Shown piece by piece: positions 1 to 7,300 of a DNA stretch of 9,667 nucleotides (its first letter is position 1; every line of letters starts with the position of its first letter). The notes below the pieces were generated by a model. The model saw only the letters and a program-made list of their open reading frames with translations, was not told where the DNA came from and did no database searches. Source of the DNA: Candidatus Altarchaeota archaeon (GTDB taxonomy: Archaea; Altiarchaeota; Altiarchaeia; JAFGQM01); NCBI GenBank assembly GCA_016935655.1, contig JAFGQM010000098.1, positions 1-9,667 of the forward strand, read 5' to 3'. Made by a program: the position numbers and the translations under genes.

Positions 1-1
1 C

Positions 2-496
2 GAAGTGGCCATGGGCGGTGAGGGGGTTATAAAGGACATAGTGGTGCACCTGCCGATGAACCTTGTGGACCTGAAGTGTAAGCCGGGTTCCAACGGCGTC
101 AACTTCACTGTCCTGCTGTACAACCAGGACTGCGACTCGGACAGAAGGTATGCGCCGTATCCACAAAACTTTCTCGGAGTGACTGGGATTACAACATACT
201 GCTACCACATCCTCAACATAACGACGCCGCTTCCGATAGGCACATGCGAGCTGTGCGACCCCACCACCCACCAGAGCAGGAAGGGGTGGGTGTATATAGG
301 AGACCCGAATGGTGTACCTGCCAGTCCGAACGCCGGTGATCTGGTCGAGTTCTGCTGTGATGCAGGATTCAACATGCACGTGAGGGTCATGAAGAGCATC
401 AAAACGCCTGAAAATCAAATTGAAACTGTGAGCAATCGCATCGACATACTACAAAGGAGGTACTGGGCCGTTCCAGAATCATGGAAAATAACCTAA
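2..496 (+). CDS. Cys-rich secreted or pilin-like protein, C-terminal part (5' end outside window)
   Basis: The frame is open from the first base of the window, so this is the C-terminal part (about 164 residues) of a longer protein. The GTG at 5 and ATG at 11 are probably internal codons. The visible part has seven cysteines, including an ELC cluster near residue 79 and a CC pair near residue 118, and it has no hydrophobic segment. That suits a disulfide-bonded domain outside the cell, with any signal or class III leader upstream of the window. I do not recognise the family. It ends with TAA at 494-496, inside the next gene if that gene starts at ATG 481, so it is probably the preceding member of the same operon. 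A role as another pilin-like or adhesin-like subunit is inferred from context only. Confidence 0.7.
   Translation, partial: EVAMGGEGVIKDIVVHLPMNLVDLKCKPGSNGVNFTVLLYNQDCDSDRRYAPYPQNFLGVTGITTYCYHILNITTPLPIGTCELCDPTTHQSRKGWVYIGDPNGVPASPNAGDLVEFCCDAGFNMHVRVMKSIKTPENQIETVSNRIDILQRRYWAVPESWKIT
456..461 (+). promoter_or_regulatory. GGAGGT Shine-Dalgarno-like site, unusually far from the next start
   Basis: GGAGGT lies inside the end of the preceding gene, 19 nt before ATG 481. That is longer than the usual 5-10 nt. No ATG, GTG or TTG in the right frame lies closer, so it either serves ATG 481 at long spacing or is a chance match. It slightly favours ATG 481 over the in-frame ATG 502. Confidence 0.35.
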
Positions 497-1005
497 GAAA
501 AATGGAAACAGACAAAAAAGGGCAGCTGTCCTTTGACATGATATTCGCAATCATAATGCTCCTGATAGTCCTGGAGTTATGCGCTGAGTCATACAACAGC
601 ATAAGAGCGTCCTCACAGGACATCGAGACCCTGTCGACCTTCGACCAGCTTGCCACGTCCCTCGCGCTCCAGATGAACAAGGCTTATGTCTATGGGGTCA
701 ATATGAAGCCGTCGCCGGATAACCCCCTTGTTGGCGACGAATACATAGTTGTAGTAACACTACCTTACGAAGGACTTTATGACTCTGTTGAGTACAGTGT
801 TGAAACAGAAAACAGGCCAGGTGTGGGTATGGATTATTTGAAAATCACCAACTTAGCGGATCCCGGGGAGCCGAAGTTAGAGGTGTACAGGGAGCTTCTT
901 TTTGATTGTAATCCAGATATCATGGCGATAAAATCGTCTCCCCCCCCAGGAAAACAGATAGAAGTAACGTGCCGTTCGGGGGGTTGTAAATGTGAGGTAT
1001 TATGA
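481..1005 (+). CDS. Class III signal peptide (type IV prepilin-like) protein 1
   Basis: This 174-residue protein has an archaeal class III leader: a charged stretch ending KKG, predicted cleavage after Gly14, then mature QLSFD and a hydrophobic helix to about residue 36. Prepilin peptidase cuts such leaders before the hydrophobic segment, which then forms the filament core. An acidic residue (Asp) occupies mature position 5, where Glu is usual. The rest is a soluble C-terminal domain ending in a Cys-rich tail (four cysteines in the last 32 residues). ATG 481 is chosen because it gives a 14-residue leader, as in the next two genes; ATG 502 would give a 7-residue leader and is a real alternative. 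The stop overlaps the next start as ATGA. A C8 run at 940-947 sits in the coding region. The exact role (pilus, archaellum-like filament or secretion pseudopilus) cannot be told from sequence. Confidence 0.88.
   Translation: MENNLRKMETDKKGQLSFDMIFAIIMLLIVLELCAESYNSIRASSQDIETLSTFDQLATSLALQMNKAYVYGVNMKPSPDNPLVGDEYIVVVTLPYEGLYDSVEYSVETENRPGVGMDYLKITNLADPGEPKLEVYRELLFDCNPDIMAIKSSPPPGKQIEVTCRSGGCKCEVL
940..947 (+). repeat. Homopolymeric C8 tract inside a pilin-like gene
   Basis: Eight consecutive C residues encode the Pro-Pro-Pro part of a Ser-Pro-Pro-Pro-Gly turn at about residues 153-157 of the first prepilin-like protein. Loss of one C brings an in-frame TAG about five codons later. Gain of one C gives a different tail ending at a TAA just before the next gene. 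Either change removes the Cys-rich tail. A G6 run at 978-983 could pair with part of it. Whether the tract varies in nature is not visible here. Confidence 0.9.
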
Positions 1006-1403
1006 GGGTATACACACCTGTTATGGAAAGGGGTAGAAGGGGGCAAGTTGCCATAGAAAACCTTTTCATTATCATACTTATAGTAATGGCGGTTTCCATA
1101 ATCGTCGGCGGGCTTATCTCGAACAAGGAAAGCCTCGGAGTCATGTACGACGCCCGGGTGCAGGCGCAGGAGATCGCGTATAATCTCACAGTTAAGGAGG
1201 GCATAACGACTCACGTGATAAGGCTGGACGACACCGATATAGACGGGAAGATACCCCTTGGTGAGATAAGGGTCTATATTGTGGCCGAAGACTGTGACGA
1301 AGTGGAACCGAAATTTAAAAAGTATTTCAATGACTACTTCGCTCCTGACATAACATTGGATGACTCTGCTGGCTGGTGTGAGGAATTGTATACGCTAGAC
1401 TAA
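1002..1403 (+). CDS. Class III signal peptide (type IV pilin-like) protein 2, most canonical
   Basis: This 133-residue protein is the smallest of the set and the one with the textbook signal. The leader ends RRG (Gly14), cleavage would expose Gln at +1, and Glu is at +5 (QVAIE), followed by a hydrophobic helix to about residue 40. In type IV pilins Glu5 neutralises the N-terminus of the neighbouring subunit during assembly, so this is the best candidate for a core filament subunit. The mature C-terminal domain is short and acidic, with two cysteines that could pair. ATG 1002 overlaps the previous stop (ATGA) and has GAGGT three bases before it. ATG 1023, giving a 7-residue leader, is an alternative. 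It is followed after one base by the next gene (TAAGATG). Confidence 0.92.
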   Translation: MRVYTPVMERGRRGQVAIENLFIIILIVMAVSIIVGGLISNKESLGVMYDARVQAQEIAYNLTVKEGITTHVIRLDDTDIDGKIPLGEIRVYIVAEDCDEVEPKFKKYFNDYFAPDITLDDSAGWCEELYTLD

Positions 1404-1404
1404 G

Positions 1405-1977
1405 ATGAATGGGATCGTTTTAAAGAAGGGCTCAAGGAGCAGGGGGCAGATATTCTCCTTAGACGTGCTCGTGGCGCTTGTGCCGGTGGTCATGCTGCTG
1501 GGCGTGGGCCTGCAGTACCTGTATGAAGTACAGGAGGAGATGAAGTTCGTCTCAGGCGATTACGAGCTCGAGTCCCTGTCCAGGGCGCCACTGGACCTGA
1601 TGGTATCAAAGTATGGGAATGTGATATATTGCGACGAATATGAGGATTATCTAGAAAAGTTTTTAGATACGAGATACTTAGATGATGACTATGTATTCTA
1701 CCTTGCCGCAAACTACTACACGGAAAACATTGACGGCGGCAGCAAGCCCGAGAAGATAGCGTCCTGTGAACTGGAGGGTCCTACAGCTAGTCCTGAGGCT
1801 GTGCAGTTCTGGAGCAGTCGCACTGATGATGGCAATTCATTGGACTCCGAGTCGTTGCTTATGAATAAAAAGACTACTGCTTCATGGAAGCGGTTCGTCT
1901 TGGGGAACGTCAGGGGAGGTTTAAGTCCGGGGAACATAACCGAGGTTTCCCTGGCCGTATGGGAGAGGAAAGAATGA
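1405..1977 (+). CDS. Class III signal peptide (type IV prepilin-like) protein 3
   Basis: This 190-residue protein has a basic leader ending SRSRG (Gly14), Gln at +1, and a hydrophobic segment to about residue 39. The acidic residue of the mature helix is Asp at +6 (QIFSLD) rather than at +5. The soluble domain begins with a charged helix and contains only two cysteines, near residues 74 and 114, which could form one disulfide. Length and layout fit a minor pilin or pseudopilin with an extracytoplasmic domain. The start is one base after the previous stop, implying translational coupling; the nearest GAGG is too far upstream to be convincing. Its stop overlaps the next start as ATGA. I recognise no specific family beyond the leader type. 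Confidence 0.88.
   Translation: MNGIVLKKGSRSRGQIFSLDVLVALVPVVMLLGVGLQYLYEVQEEMKFVSGDYELESLSRAPLDLMVSKYGNVIYCDEYEDYLEKFLDTRYLDDDYVFYLAANYYTENIDGGSKPEKIASCELEGPTASPEAVQFWSSRTDDGNSLDSESLLMNKKTTASWKRFVLGNVRGGLSPGNITEVSLAVWERKE
1961..1968 (+). promoter_or_regulatory. Ribosome binding site fixing the start of prepilin-like gene 4
   Basis: GGGAGAGG ends five bases before ATG 1974, a good Shine-Dalgarno distance. Together with the ATGA overlap and the short basic leader that results, it supports 1974 as the start, rather than the longer in-frame ATG at 1884, which would put 30 extra polar residues before the leader. Confidence 0.7.
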
Positions 1978-2642
1978 AACGCAAGGGCATAATAGCGATA
2001 CTGGATGCGTTGCTCGCGTACACGACGATGTTCGTCTTTGTAGGGGCCATAGTCCTTCTCCTGAGCAACCAGGACTATGAGTCTGGCAGGGAGAGCCATG
2101 TGCTCAACTACTGGGCAGAGGACATCGCCGAAGCCATGGGCAGGAGCTGGGTGGCATACGACCGCGACTCTGACGACCCGGACCCAAAAATCAAGGGCCC
2201 AAATCCACGTGTGTACGACGGGCTCTACGGGAAGATACCAGACCCTGGAACAGCGGCAGAATCAGATGATGAGGACGGGTACTGGCATGACGAGATGTAT
2301 CTGCCCTTCCGCTGTGACACCTCGCCCCATATACAAACCAAGTTTTTGACCCAGCTTGAGAATCTGGCAATAGCCGACGGGTTCTATGTCAAGTTGACGA
2401 TAACCGACCCCAATACAAACGATATATTAAACGAGGTATACGGCAGGAGTCTTGACGGGATGGACATAGACGAAAGGGCGGAGTTCTTTGATAACCTAGT
2501 AAATAAAGCATCTGCCATTAGGTATCTGTTGGAGGACAGGGACATGTCTGCAGGATCGCAGCCACATGGCTCCCTGACCGGCGAACTTTGCAAACTCACG
2601 GTTATTGTGGCTTTTCATGACACTATAGAGGCGATACCATAA
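1974..2642 (+). CDS. Prepilin-like protein 4 with very short KRKG leader
   Basis: From ATG 1974 the product is 222 residues: a five-residue leader MKRKG, then a long hydrophobic helix (about residues 6-31) with Asp at mature +6 (IIAILD). The +1 residue is Ile rather than the usual Gln, so processing by prepilin peptidase is plausible but less certain than for the preceding genes. The extracytoplasmic part has an acidic, Asp/Pro-rich stretch around residues 60-100 (possibly metal-binding, an inference) and two cysteines, at about residues 117 and 209. Start choice rests on a good ribosome binding site and the ATGA overlap with the preceding gene. The next gene follows after one base. A minor pseudopilin role is inferred from leader type and operon position. 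Confidence 0.85.
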   Translation: MKRKGIIAILDALLAYTTMFVFVGAIVLLLSNQDYESGRESHVLNYWAEDIAEAMGRSWVAYDRDSDDPDPKIKGPNPRVYDGLYGKIPDPGTAAESDDEDGYWHDEMYLPFRCDTSPHIQTKFLTQLENLAIADGFYVKLTITDPNTNDILNEVYGRSLDGMDIDERAEFFDNLVNKASAIRYLLEDRDMSAGSQPHGSLTGELCKLTVIVAFHDTIEAIP

Positions 2643-2643
2643 G

Positions 2644-3411
2644 ATGGACAAAAAGGGTTATGTTATGAACGGGATGGTGTTTTTGATGTTGGTGCCAGTC
2701 CTTATCCTGGCCATATACCAGTCCGCAAGCGTGTCAAACGTAGCGGAATCCGACTACGAGGAGATAAGGGCATTGAAGGTCGGATACGCGGCCGACAATA
2801 TCTTCGAAATTTTCAACCAGTCTAAGGGGGACATGCTCGATCCCGATTACCCCAGCTACTGTGACAACATTGAAGCGATATTAAAAGACTCTGAGGAGAT
2901 AGGAGACACAGAGCTTGGTTCCGGGCCGCCTGTATGGCTCTATGATACCGACCCGGCAAATCTATTGGAATGCACGGAAATCCCGTTGAGGGTAAAAAAC
3001 CTGCGCACAGGCTCTCTGGAGGACCCGCCGCTAATACTGGACCTAAGGAACGCTTATGATCTAGTAGCCCCAGACTTTGGTGAAATAGTTGGCTGTTGGG
3101 ACATAGCTTCTTCTGAGCCAGACTACTTACTTTTTGAGCGTGATGATTGTCGGCGTAACCCTATTGATGGACGATATAAAGATAAATTCTGTGGTGGTAC
3201 CAGTGAATTTGATTGTATAGGTTTGTATTTATACTTTACTAGTGGTTCACTGGCGGGAAAAAGATTTGAAATCATTGACAATGGTTGTGAAAACGCCGAA
3301 AATAGGCGAAAGATAAAACTCAGGGGGTGGTATGATTGTACTTCCGTTAGACCGGATGAAGTATTGCCTGATGGGTCTCTCCGCTGGGACTATGAGATTT
3401 ACCCAATCTAG
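2644..3411 (+). CDS. Largest prepilin-like protein, no position-5 acid, C-terminal FTSG-type beta domain (possible tip subunit)
   Basis: This 255-residue protein has a five-residue leader MDKKG followed by a hydrophobic helix (about residues 6-25) that contains no acidic residue at +5 or +6 (YVMNGM). It is the largest of the five pilin-like products and has eight cysteines, all in the extracytoplasmic part. Residues 198-205 read FTSGSLAG, followed by KRFEI, a beta-strand-rich Lys/Arg segment and an Asp-Gly-Ser...Trp-Asp-Tyr-Glu-Ile ending. From memory this resembles a short beta domain found in many phage tail and surface proteins; a profile search would be needed to confirm. That domain is encoded by AT-rich DNA (about 35% GC by hand over 3121-3240, against about 47% over 2641-2760). 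Large size and missing Glu5 recall GspK, the tip pseudopilin of type II secretion; this is analogy, not demonstrated homology. Confidence 0.83.
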   Translation: MDKKGYVMNGMVFLMLVPVLILAIYQSASVSNVAESDYEEIRALKVGYAADNIFEIFNQSKGDMLDPDYPSYCDNIEAILKDSEEIGDTELGSGPPVWLYDTDPANLLECTEIPLRVKNLRTGSLEDPPLILDLRNAYDLVAPDFGEIVGCWDIASSEPDYLLFERDDCRRNPIDGRYKDKFCGGTSEFDCIGLYLYFTSGSLAGKRFEIIDNGCENAENRRKIKLRGWYDCTSVRPDEVLPDGSLRWDYEIYPI

Positions 3412-3429
3412 CTCCTCTAAATCCTACCC

Positions 3430-3840
3430 ATGGCTTTCATTATACGCGCCAAAGGCCACCCGAATGTAGGGGCCACACATAAAACGACCATAGAGATAAC
3501 AACGGAGGATTTCCTTACCCGGGAGGGCGACTGCATAATCGGGATATCAGCAGACAAGGCGTTAAAGGATCTGGACGAAGGTATAAAGGCCCATCTTAGG
3601 TCAGGGGGCAAGATACTCCTGCAAATAGTTTCTGGAGGCTCAAAGGACGTTATAAGCGGCCAGGGCGACCCTAGGCTGACCTTCAAAAGCGATAGATCCA
3701 TGGTCTTAAGGAAGAGTGATTTCGTCTGCGACAGGACACTTTGCATAAGGGCCGACAAGGCGGCGGCTGATTTGGACAGAAGCCTGATAGGGAATATTTC
3801 CAACGGCCATGATGTCGAGGTAAGGATCTCAAAACTTTGA
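3430..3840 (+). CDS. DUF371 family protein
   Basis: This 136-residue soluble protein matches the archaeal DUF371 family as I know it: a GHPNV motif (His10), a second His at 17 with a TTIEIT strand, LTREGDCIIGISADKA at about 29-44, GQGDP near 77-81, and MVLRKSDF near 91-98. The molecular function of the family is not established. It has no signal peptide or membrane segment, so it is probably cytoplasmic, unlike its neighbours. Residues 39-49 and 106-116 are similar (both ADK..xDLD), suggesting two related halves. The start lies 18 nt after the last prepilin-like gene with no evident Shine-Dalgarno sequence or clear TATA box. It may be transcribed by read-through from that operon, and the association with the pilin genes may be incidental. 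Confidence 0.9.
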   Translation: MAFIIRAKGHPNVGATHKTTIEITTEDFLTREGDCIIGISADKALKDLDEGIKAHLRSGGKILLQIVSGGSKDVISGQGDPRLTFKSDRSMVLRKSDFVCDRTLCIRADKAAADLDRSLIGNISNGHDVEVRISKL

Positions 3841-3847
3841 ATTTGGA

Positions 3848-3867
3848 TGTAACCGACTCAGGTTACA
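3848..3867. terminator. Perfect 7-bp hairpin between convergent genes (possible bidirectional terminator)
   Basis: TGTAACC and GGTTACA flank the 6-nt loop GACTCA in the 32-nt gap between two convergent stop codons. The position suits a signal stopping transcription from both sides. No clear T-run follows on either strand, and archaeal termination normally depends on T-rich tracts rather than hairpins, so termination is a guess. The inverted repeat itself is certain. Confidence 0.45.
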
Positions 3868-3872
3868 GATGA

Positions 3873-4325
3873 TTATAGTTTGAGCTCCACATGGTCCCCC
3901 ACCCTGATCGAGTTCTCGTCTATGAAGCCGGCATTCACCTCAAGGACGTACTGTATGAGCTCATTTGACCTATATATCTGGCAAGAGTCCGAGGAACAAG
4001 GCTGTAGGTCTTCAGAAATTTGGACCACCTGAAACTCTTCATCGATCCAGATAAGGTCCAGGGGAAACATCATGTCCCTCATCCAGAAGGACGCTATCTT
4101 CGGGTTGGGGAAGACGAAGAGCATGCCCTCGCCCTCCGCGAGACTGGGAACAAGGCTAAGCCCAGTGTTCTGCTTCTCCACCGTATCGGCTACAGAGACC
4201 CTGACTGTCGCGCCGTTTTGGAATAAAACAAGGCTGTCGGCATCTGGTGGGTGCCCAAGGGGCAAAAGGGATAGGGACGCCAAGACCAGGGCTATGATAA
4301 CCATCAACAGCAGTAGCAATCTCAT
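3873..4325 (-). CDS. Exported DUF192 family protein
   Basis: This 150-residue protein carries the DUF192 signature: TGL near residue 54, EGMLFVF at 66-72, FWMRDMMFPLDLIWID at 80-95 (commonly FWMKNT.iPLDi in the family), and YVLEVNAG at 126-133, ending with a GDHVEL strand. The family is widespread in bacteria and archaea and its biochemical role is not known to me. An N-terminal hydrophobic stretch (residues 3-21, preceded by Arg2) is a signal peptide or membrane anchor, so the domain is extracytoplasmic. Two cysteines at 110 and 115 lie in an insert-like loop and could pair. Its ATG overlaps the macroglobulin stop (ATGA), which implies translational coupling and probably a shared location. 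Confidence 0.92.
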   Translation of the reverse strand: MRLLLLLMVIIALVLASLSLLPLGHPPDADSLVLFQNGATVRVSVADTVEKQNTGLSLVPSLAEGEGMLFVFPNPKIASFWMRDMMFPLDLIWIDEEFQVVQISEDLQPCSSDSCQIYRSNELIQYVLEVNAGFIDENSIRVGDHVELKL

Positions 4326-7300
4326 TTCTTTGCACTCTTGGAGGCCTTCTCCTTCATACGCGTTATTATTACGACTATAAGGACCAGAATCACCAAAAGG
4401 GCCGCCAGGATGGCTAGGTCATTCATGCTGGCCCCGTTCTGGCCTTTGGGGGACAGGTCAGCGGTCTGCTGGCTTCCCACCCTCGTCACCTCCACTTGGC
4501 CCACCTGTATCCGCTTGCTGCCGGCTATCTTCGCCCCCTCTGGTGTGGTGAGGGTGTAGCTTATGACGTAGAAACCGTCTGCCAGGGATATGGGTATCAC
4601 CATCTCTTGGTTTTCCTCAGAGTTCTTTATGCTCATGTACTCTCTTTTCTGCTTCAGCAGGTTGCCCTTCTCGTCTTCCACTTCTATCAGCACTTCACCG
4701 GACAAGTCGTCGGGGACGAACTTCAATGCATTTACGGTGAATTTTAGTTCATTTGGACTTATCACCACGTCGGCTATCCTGACCCTTATCTTGTCGACTA
4801 TGTCCAGCCGCTTCTCGTCTGAGTGCCCCCTTATCTTTTCGTCGTACATGTTGTAGGCCAGACCGGGCATCACATGGTAGGAGCCCGGGATCTCAGCCCT
4901 TAGTGTGTAGGTTATCTCGTTTTTGCCCGGGTGCACATAGGTCATGAAGTAGACCACCTTCTCATCCCGTATCTCCCTTCTGCTATACCACCAGCTCCAG
5001 CCATAGTCCCAATAGTAGGACCCTTCCCTGTTCTCGACGACCTCGCATCCCGCAGGTATGGGGTCTTCCAGGATTATGTACTCTAGATCTGAGGGGACAT
5101 CGATGGTCAGTGTGACATTTATCTCCTCCCCGCTCTGCACCTGTGTCTTGCTATATCGTTTATTGACTGTTATGCCGTTGCTCTTGGCCTTTATGCTCTC
5201 TTCCATCTTGAAATATTTAAGGAAAAGGGAGTAGTAGAGTTTGCCTTGCCCCTCCTTGACTACCTTTATCTCATTCTTGCCCACCGCAGGATCCAGCTTG
5301 AGCTCATTGTCCATGCTGAAGACGTCGTCCTTCTTCACGCTCGCAACAAGGTCGCCGTTCAGGTAGACCTTGGCCACGTAGTTGGGGGTCATCTCCTTGG
5401 AGACCTTCAAATACTCGGCCAGGGCAAACACGGCTATGGCCGTATCTTTTGTAGAATACCAGTGGTTGCCCCTCCTGTTCTCGACGAGCCACTGAACAGT
5501 CCTGACTATTTTGTCATTGTTTGGATCTGCCTTCAACATAGCCATCAGCACATAAGAGGTCGTCTCCACATTGTTGGTGTTCCAGCTGTAATGGAAGGTC
5601 TCTGATTCCCAGTGGCACCGTATCTCATCACAGATGGCTGTCTTGTCAAAGTCTGGTACATACCCCTTCACACCGGTATTGATCGCCGCGAGAAGCTTCA
5701 GGGCGCGCGCATAGTCGTTCATCTCGGACTCCTTAAACTTTGAGAGATCCACCTCCCCGTAGAAGGAGAGGGAATACGCCATATAGGCCCTCGTATTCGA
5801 ATCTATGATGTCTTCAGAATACATCTTCCTGAGCTTCTCCAGGCCCCTGGCCAGCACATTCGAGTCGACCGTATAGCCGGCGTTCTTGGCCTGGGTCAGC
5901 CCGTATATCGCATAGGCGGTCATGTATGGGTGTGTATTGTCGTTCTCCCACCAGCCCCAGCCACCGTCCGAATGCTGCATGTTATAGATCTGCTGGAACC
6001 CCTTGCTCACCATGTCAGGCAGCTCTTCCTCCAGTTTCTCGTTCTTGATTCCCAAGTCCTTCAAGACCTGGACCACCATCACGTCCGGTAAGAAGGCGCT
6101 CATTGTCTGTTCTAAGCAGCCATAGGGGTAAGTAGCCAGATAGTCCAAGGCGTCAAATGCTGTCGCAGCTATTGAGGGCGACAAGGTCAATGTCAGTTCT
6201 GTTGCCCCGAATATGCTGTCCTCTGGGACGAGTAGGGTCTTTGTTATGGATGTATCTACCATCCCAGCCCAGACGTCCTGCTCCTCTATACCGTGGGGTA
6301 TTATCGGTATGACCATCTCCATGGCGTCGCTTTCCACGTCTGTGAGGGCCTTTACTGTTATGTTGGCCAAGCAGCAATCATCTATTGCTACGTTCCAGTC
6401 CACCCTCTCATCAGCCCCATGGGCCACGGAGACTGTCTTTGTCAGGGAATCCAGGACATTGATACCGTCCGCCTGGAGGATTATCTGCACGTCCTTCATC
6501 TCGCCGAGGTAGTTGTGGACAACGGCAGATATGACCAGCTCGTCATTCTGCGTGAAGAAACGGGGAGTCTCCAGTCGCACTAGAAGATCTTTCCTGGCGA
6601 TGACTGTCTGCGTCCCCTGACCTACCTTGAAGTCTTTTGTAATCGCTCTGGCAGTGGATTTCCAGGTGGTAAGGGAATCCGGAATCTGCACCCTGACGGT
6701 GGCCTCGCCATTGGAGTCGGTTATCACATGGGCATGCCAGAAAGCCGTGTCAGGGAAGTATTCCCTTATAGTCGGCTCGACCAATCCAGCTGCCGCTTTC
6801 GCACTGAAACCTCCGCTCATTGCATCCATGGCTACTTCTCTGGCGGCCTCCATAGGGGCTGCTGACGGGGCTATGTTCTGTGCTGCGCCCACGGAATATC
6901 TCAAATCCCAATCCATATGCCCCCCGTACATCCAAGAGGCCTGGGTCATCACCTGGCTCCACCTGCGGCCGTAGAAGAACCTCTCTATCTGGGTCGTAGT
7001 CTCCTCTACTATGGAATATATGGATTCGTCCACAATCCCAAAAGAAAGTTCGGCAGATACTGGATCGCCATTATTGTCTGTCGTCTTTATCGTAAAGACG
7101 GCATTCTCCCTGGGTTCGTAGACCTCCTTGTCCGAGATTATCTCCACGTTCAGGAACTTCTTGCCTGGCTGCACTACGAGAACTGCATTTTGAGTGTACT
7201 GGGTCTTCTCATTGACTATTATCACGTATACCACTGCATTGGGCTCATAGTCCTCTTTCACCGGTATCTCGACCCTGGCAGAGGTGCCCTCAGCTGAGAC

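Noticed and set aside
834..1214. Antisense open frames across prepilin-like genes 1 and 2
   Set aside because: They lie opposite two genes with clear leaders and coupled junctions, and their translations show no domain or signal.
1884..1973. Longer N-terminus for the fourth prepilin-like gene from ATG 1884
   Set aside because: It would overlap the preceding gene by 94 bases and place 30 polar residues before the KRKG leader. ATG 1974 has a good ribosome binding site and the ATGA junction.
3400..3429. A separate promoter for the DUF371 gene
   Set aside because: The 18-nt gap and the end of the preceding gene show no convincing TATA/BRE pair at the expected distance, so I did not annotate one.
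3417..3803. 128-codon open frame antisense to the DUF371 gene
   Set aside because: The + strand frame matches a known conserved family; the antisense frame is a by-product of its codon bias and has no recognisable features.
5246..7297. Several + strand open frames of 90-126 codons opposite the macroglobulin gene
   Set aside because: The - strand encodes continuous, recognisable macroglobulin domains there; the antisense translations look like shadows.
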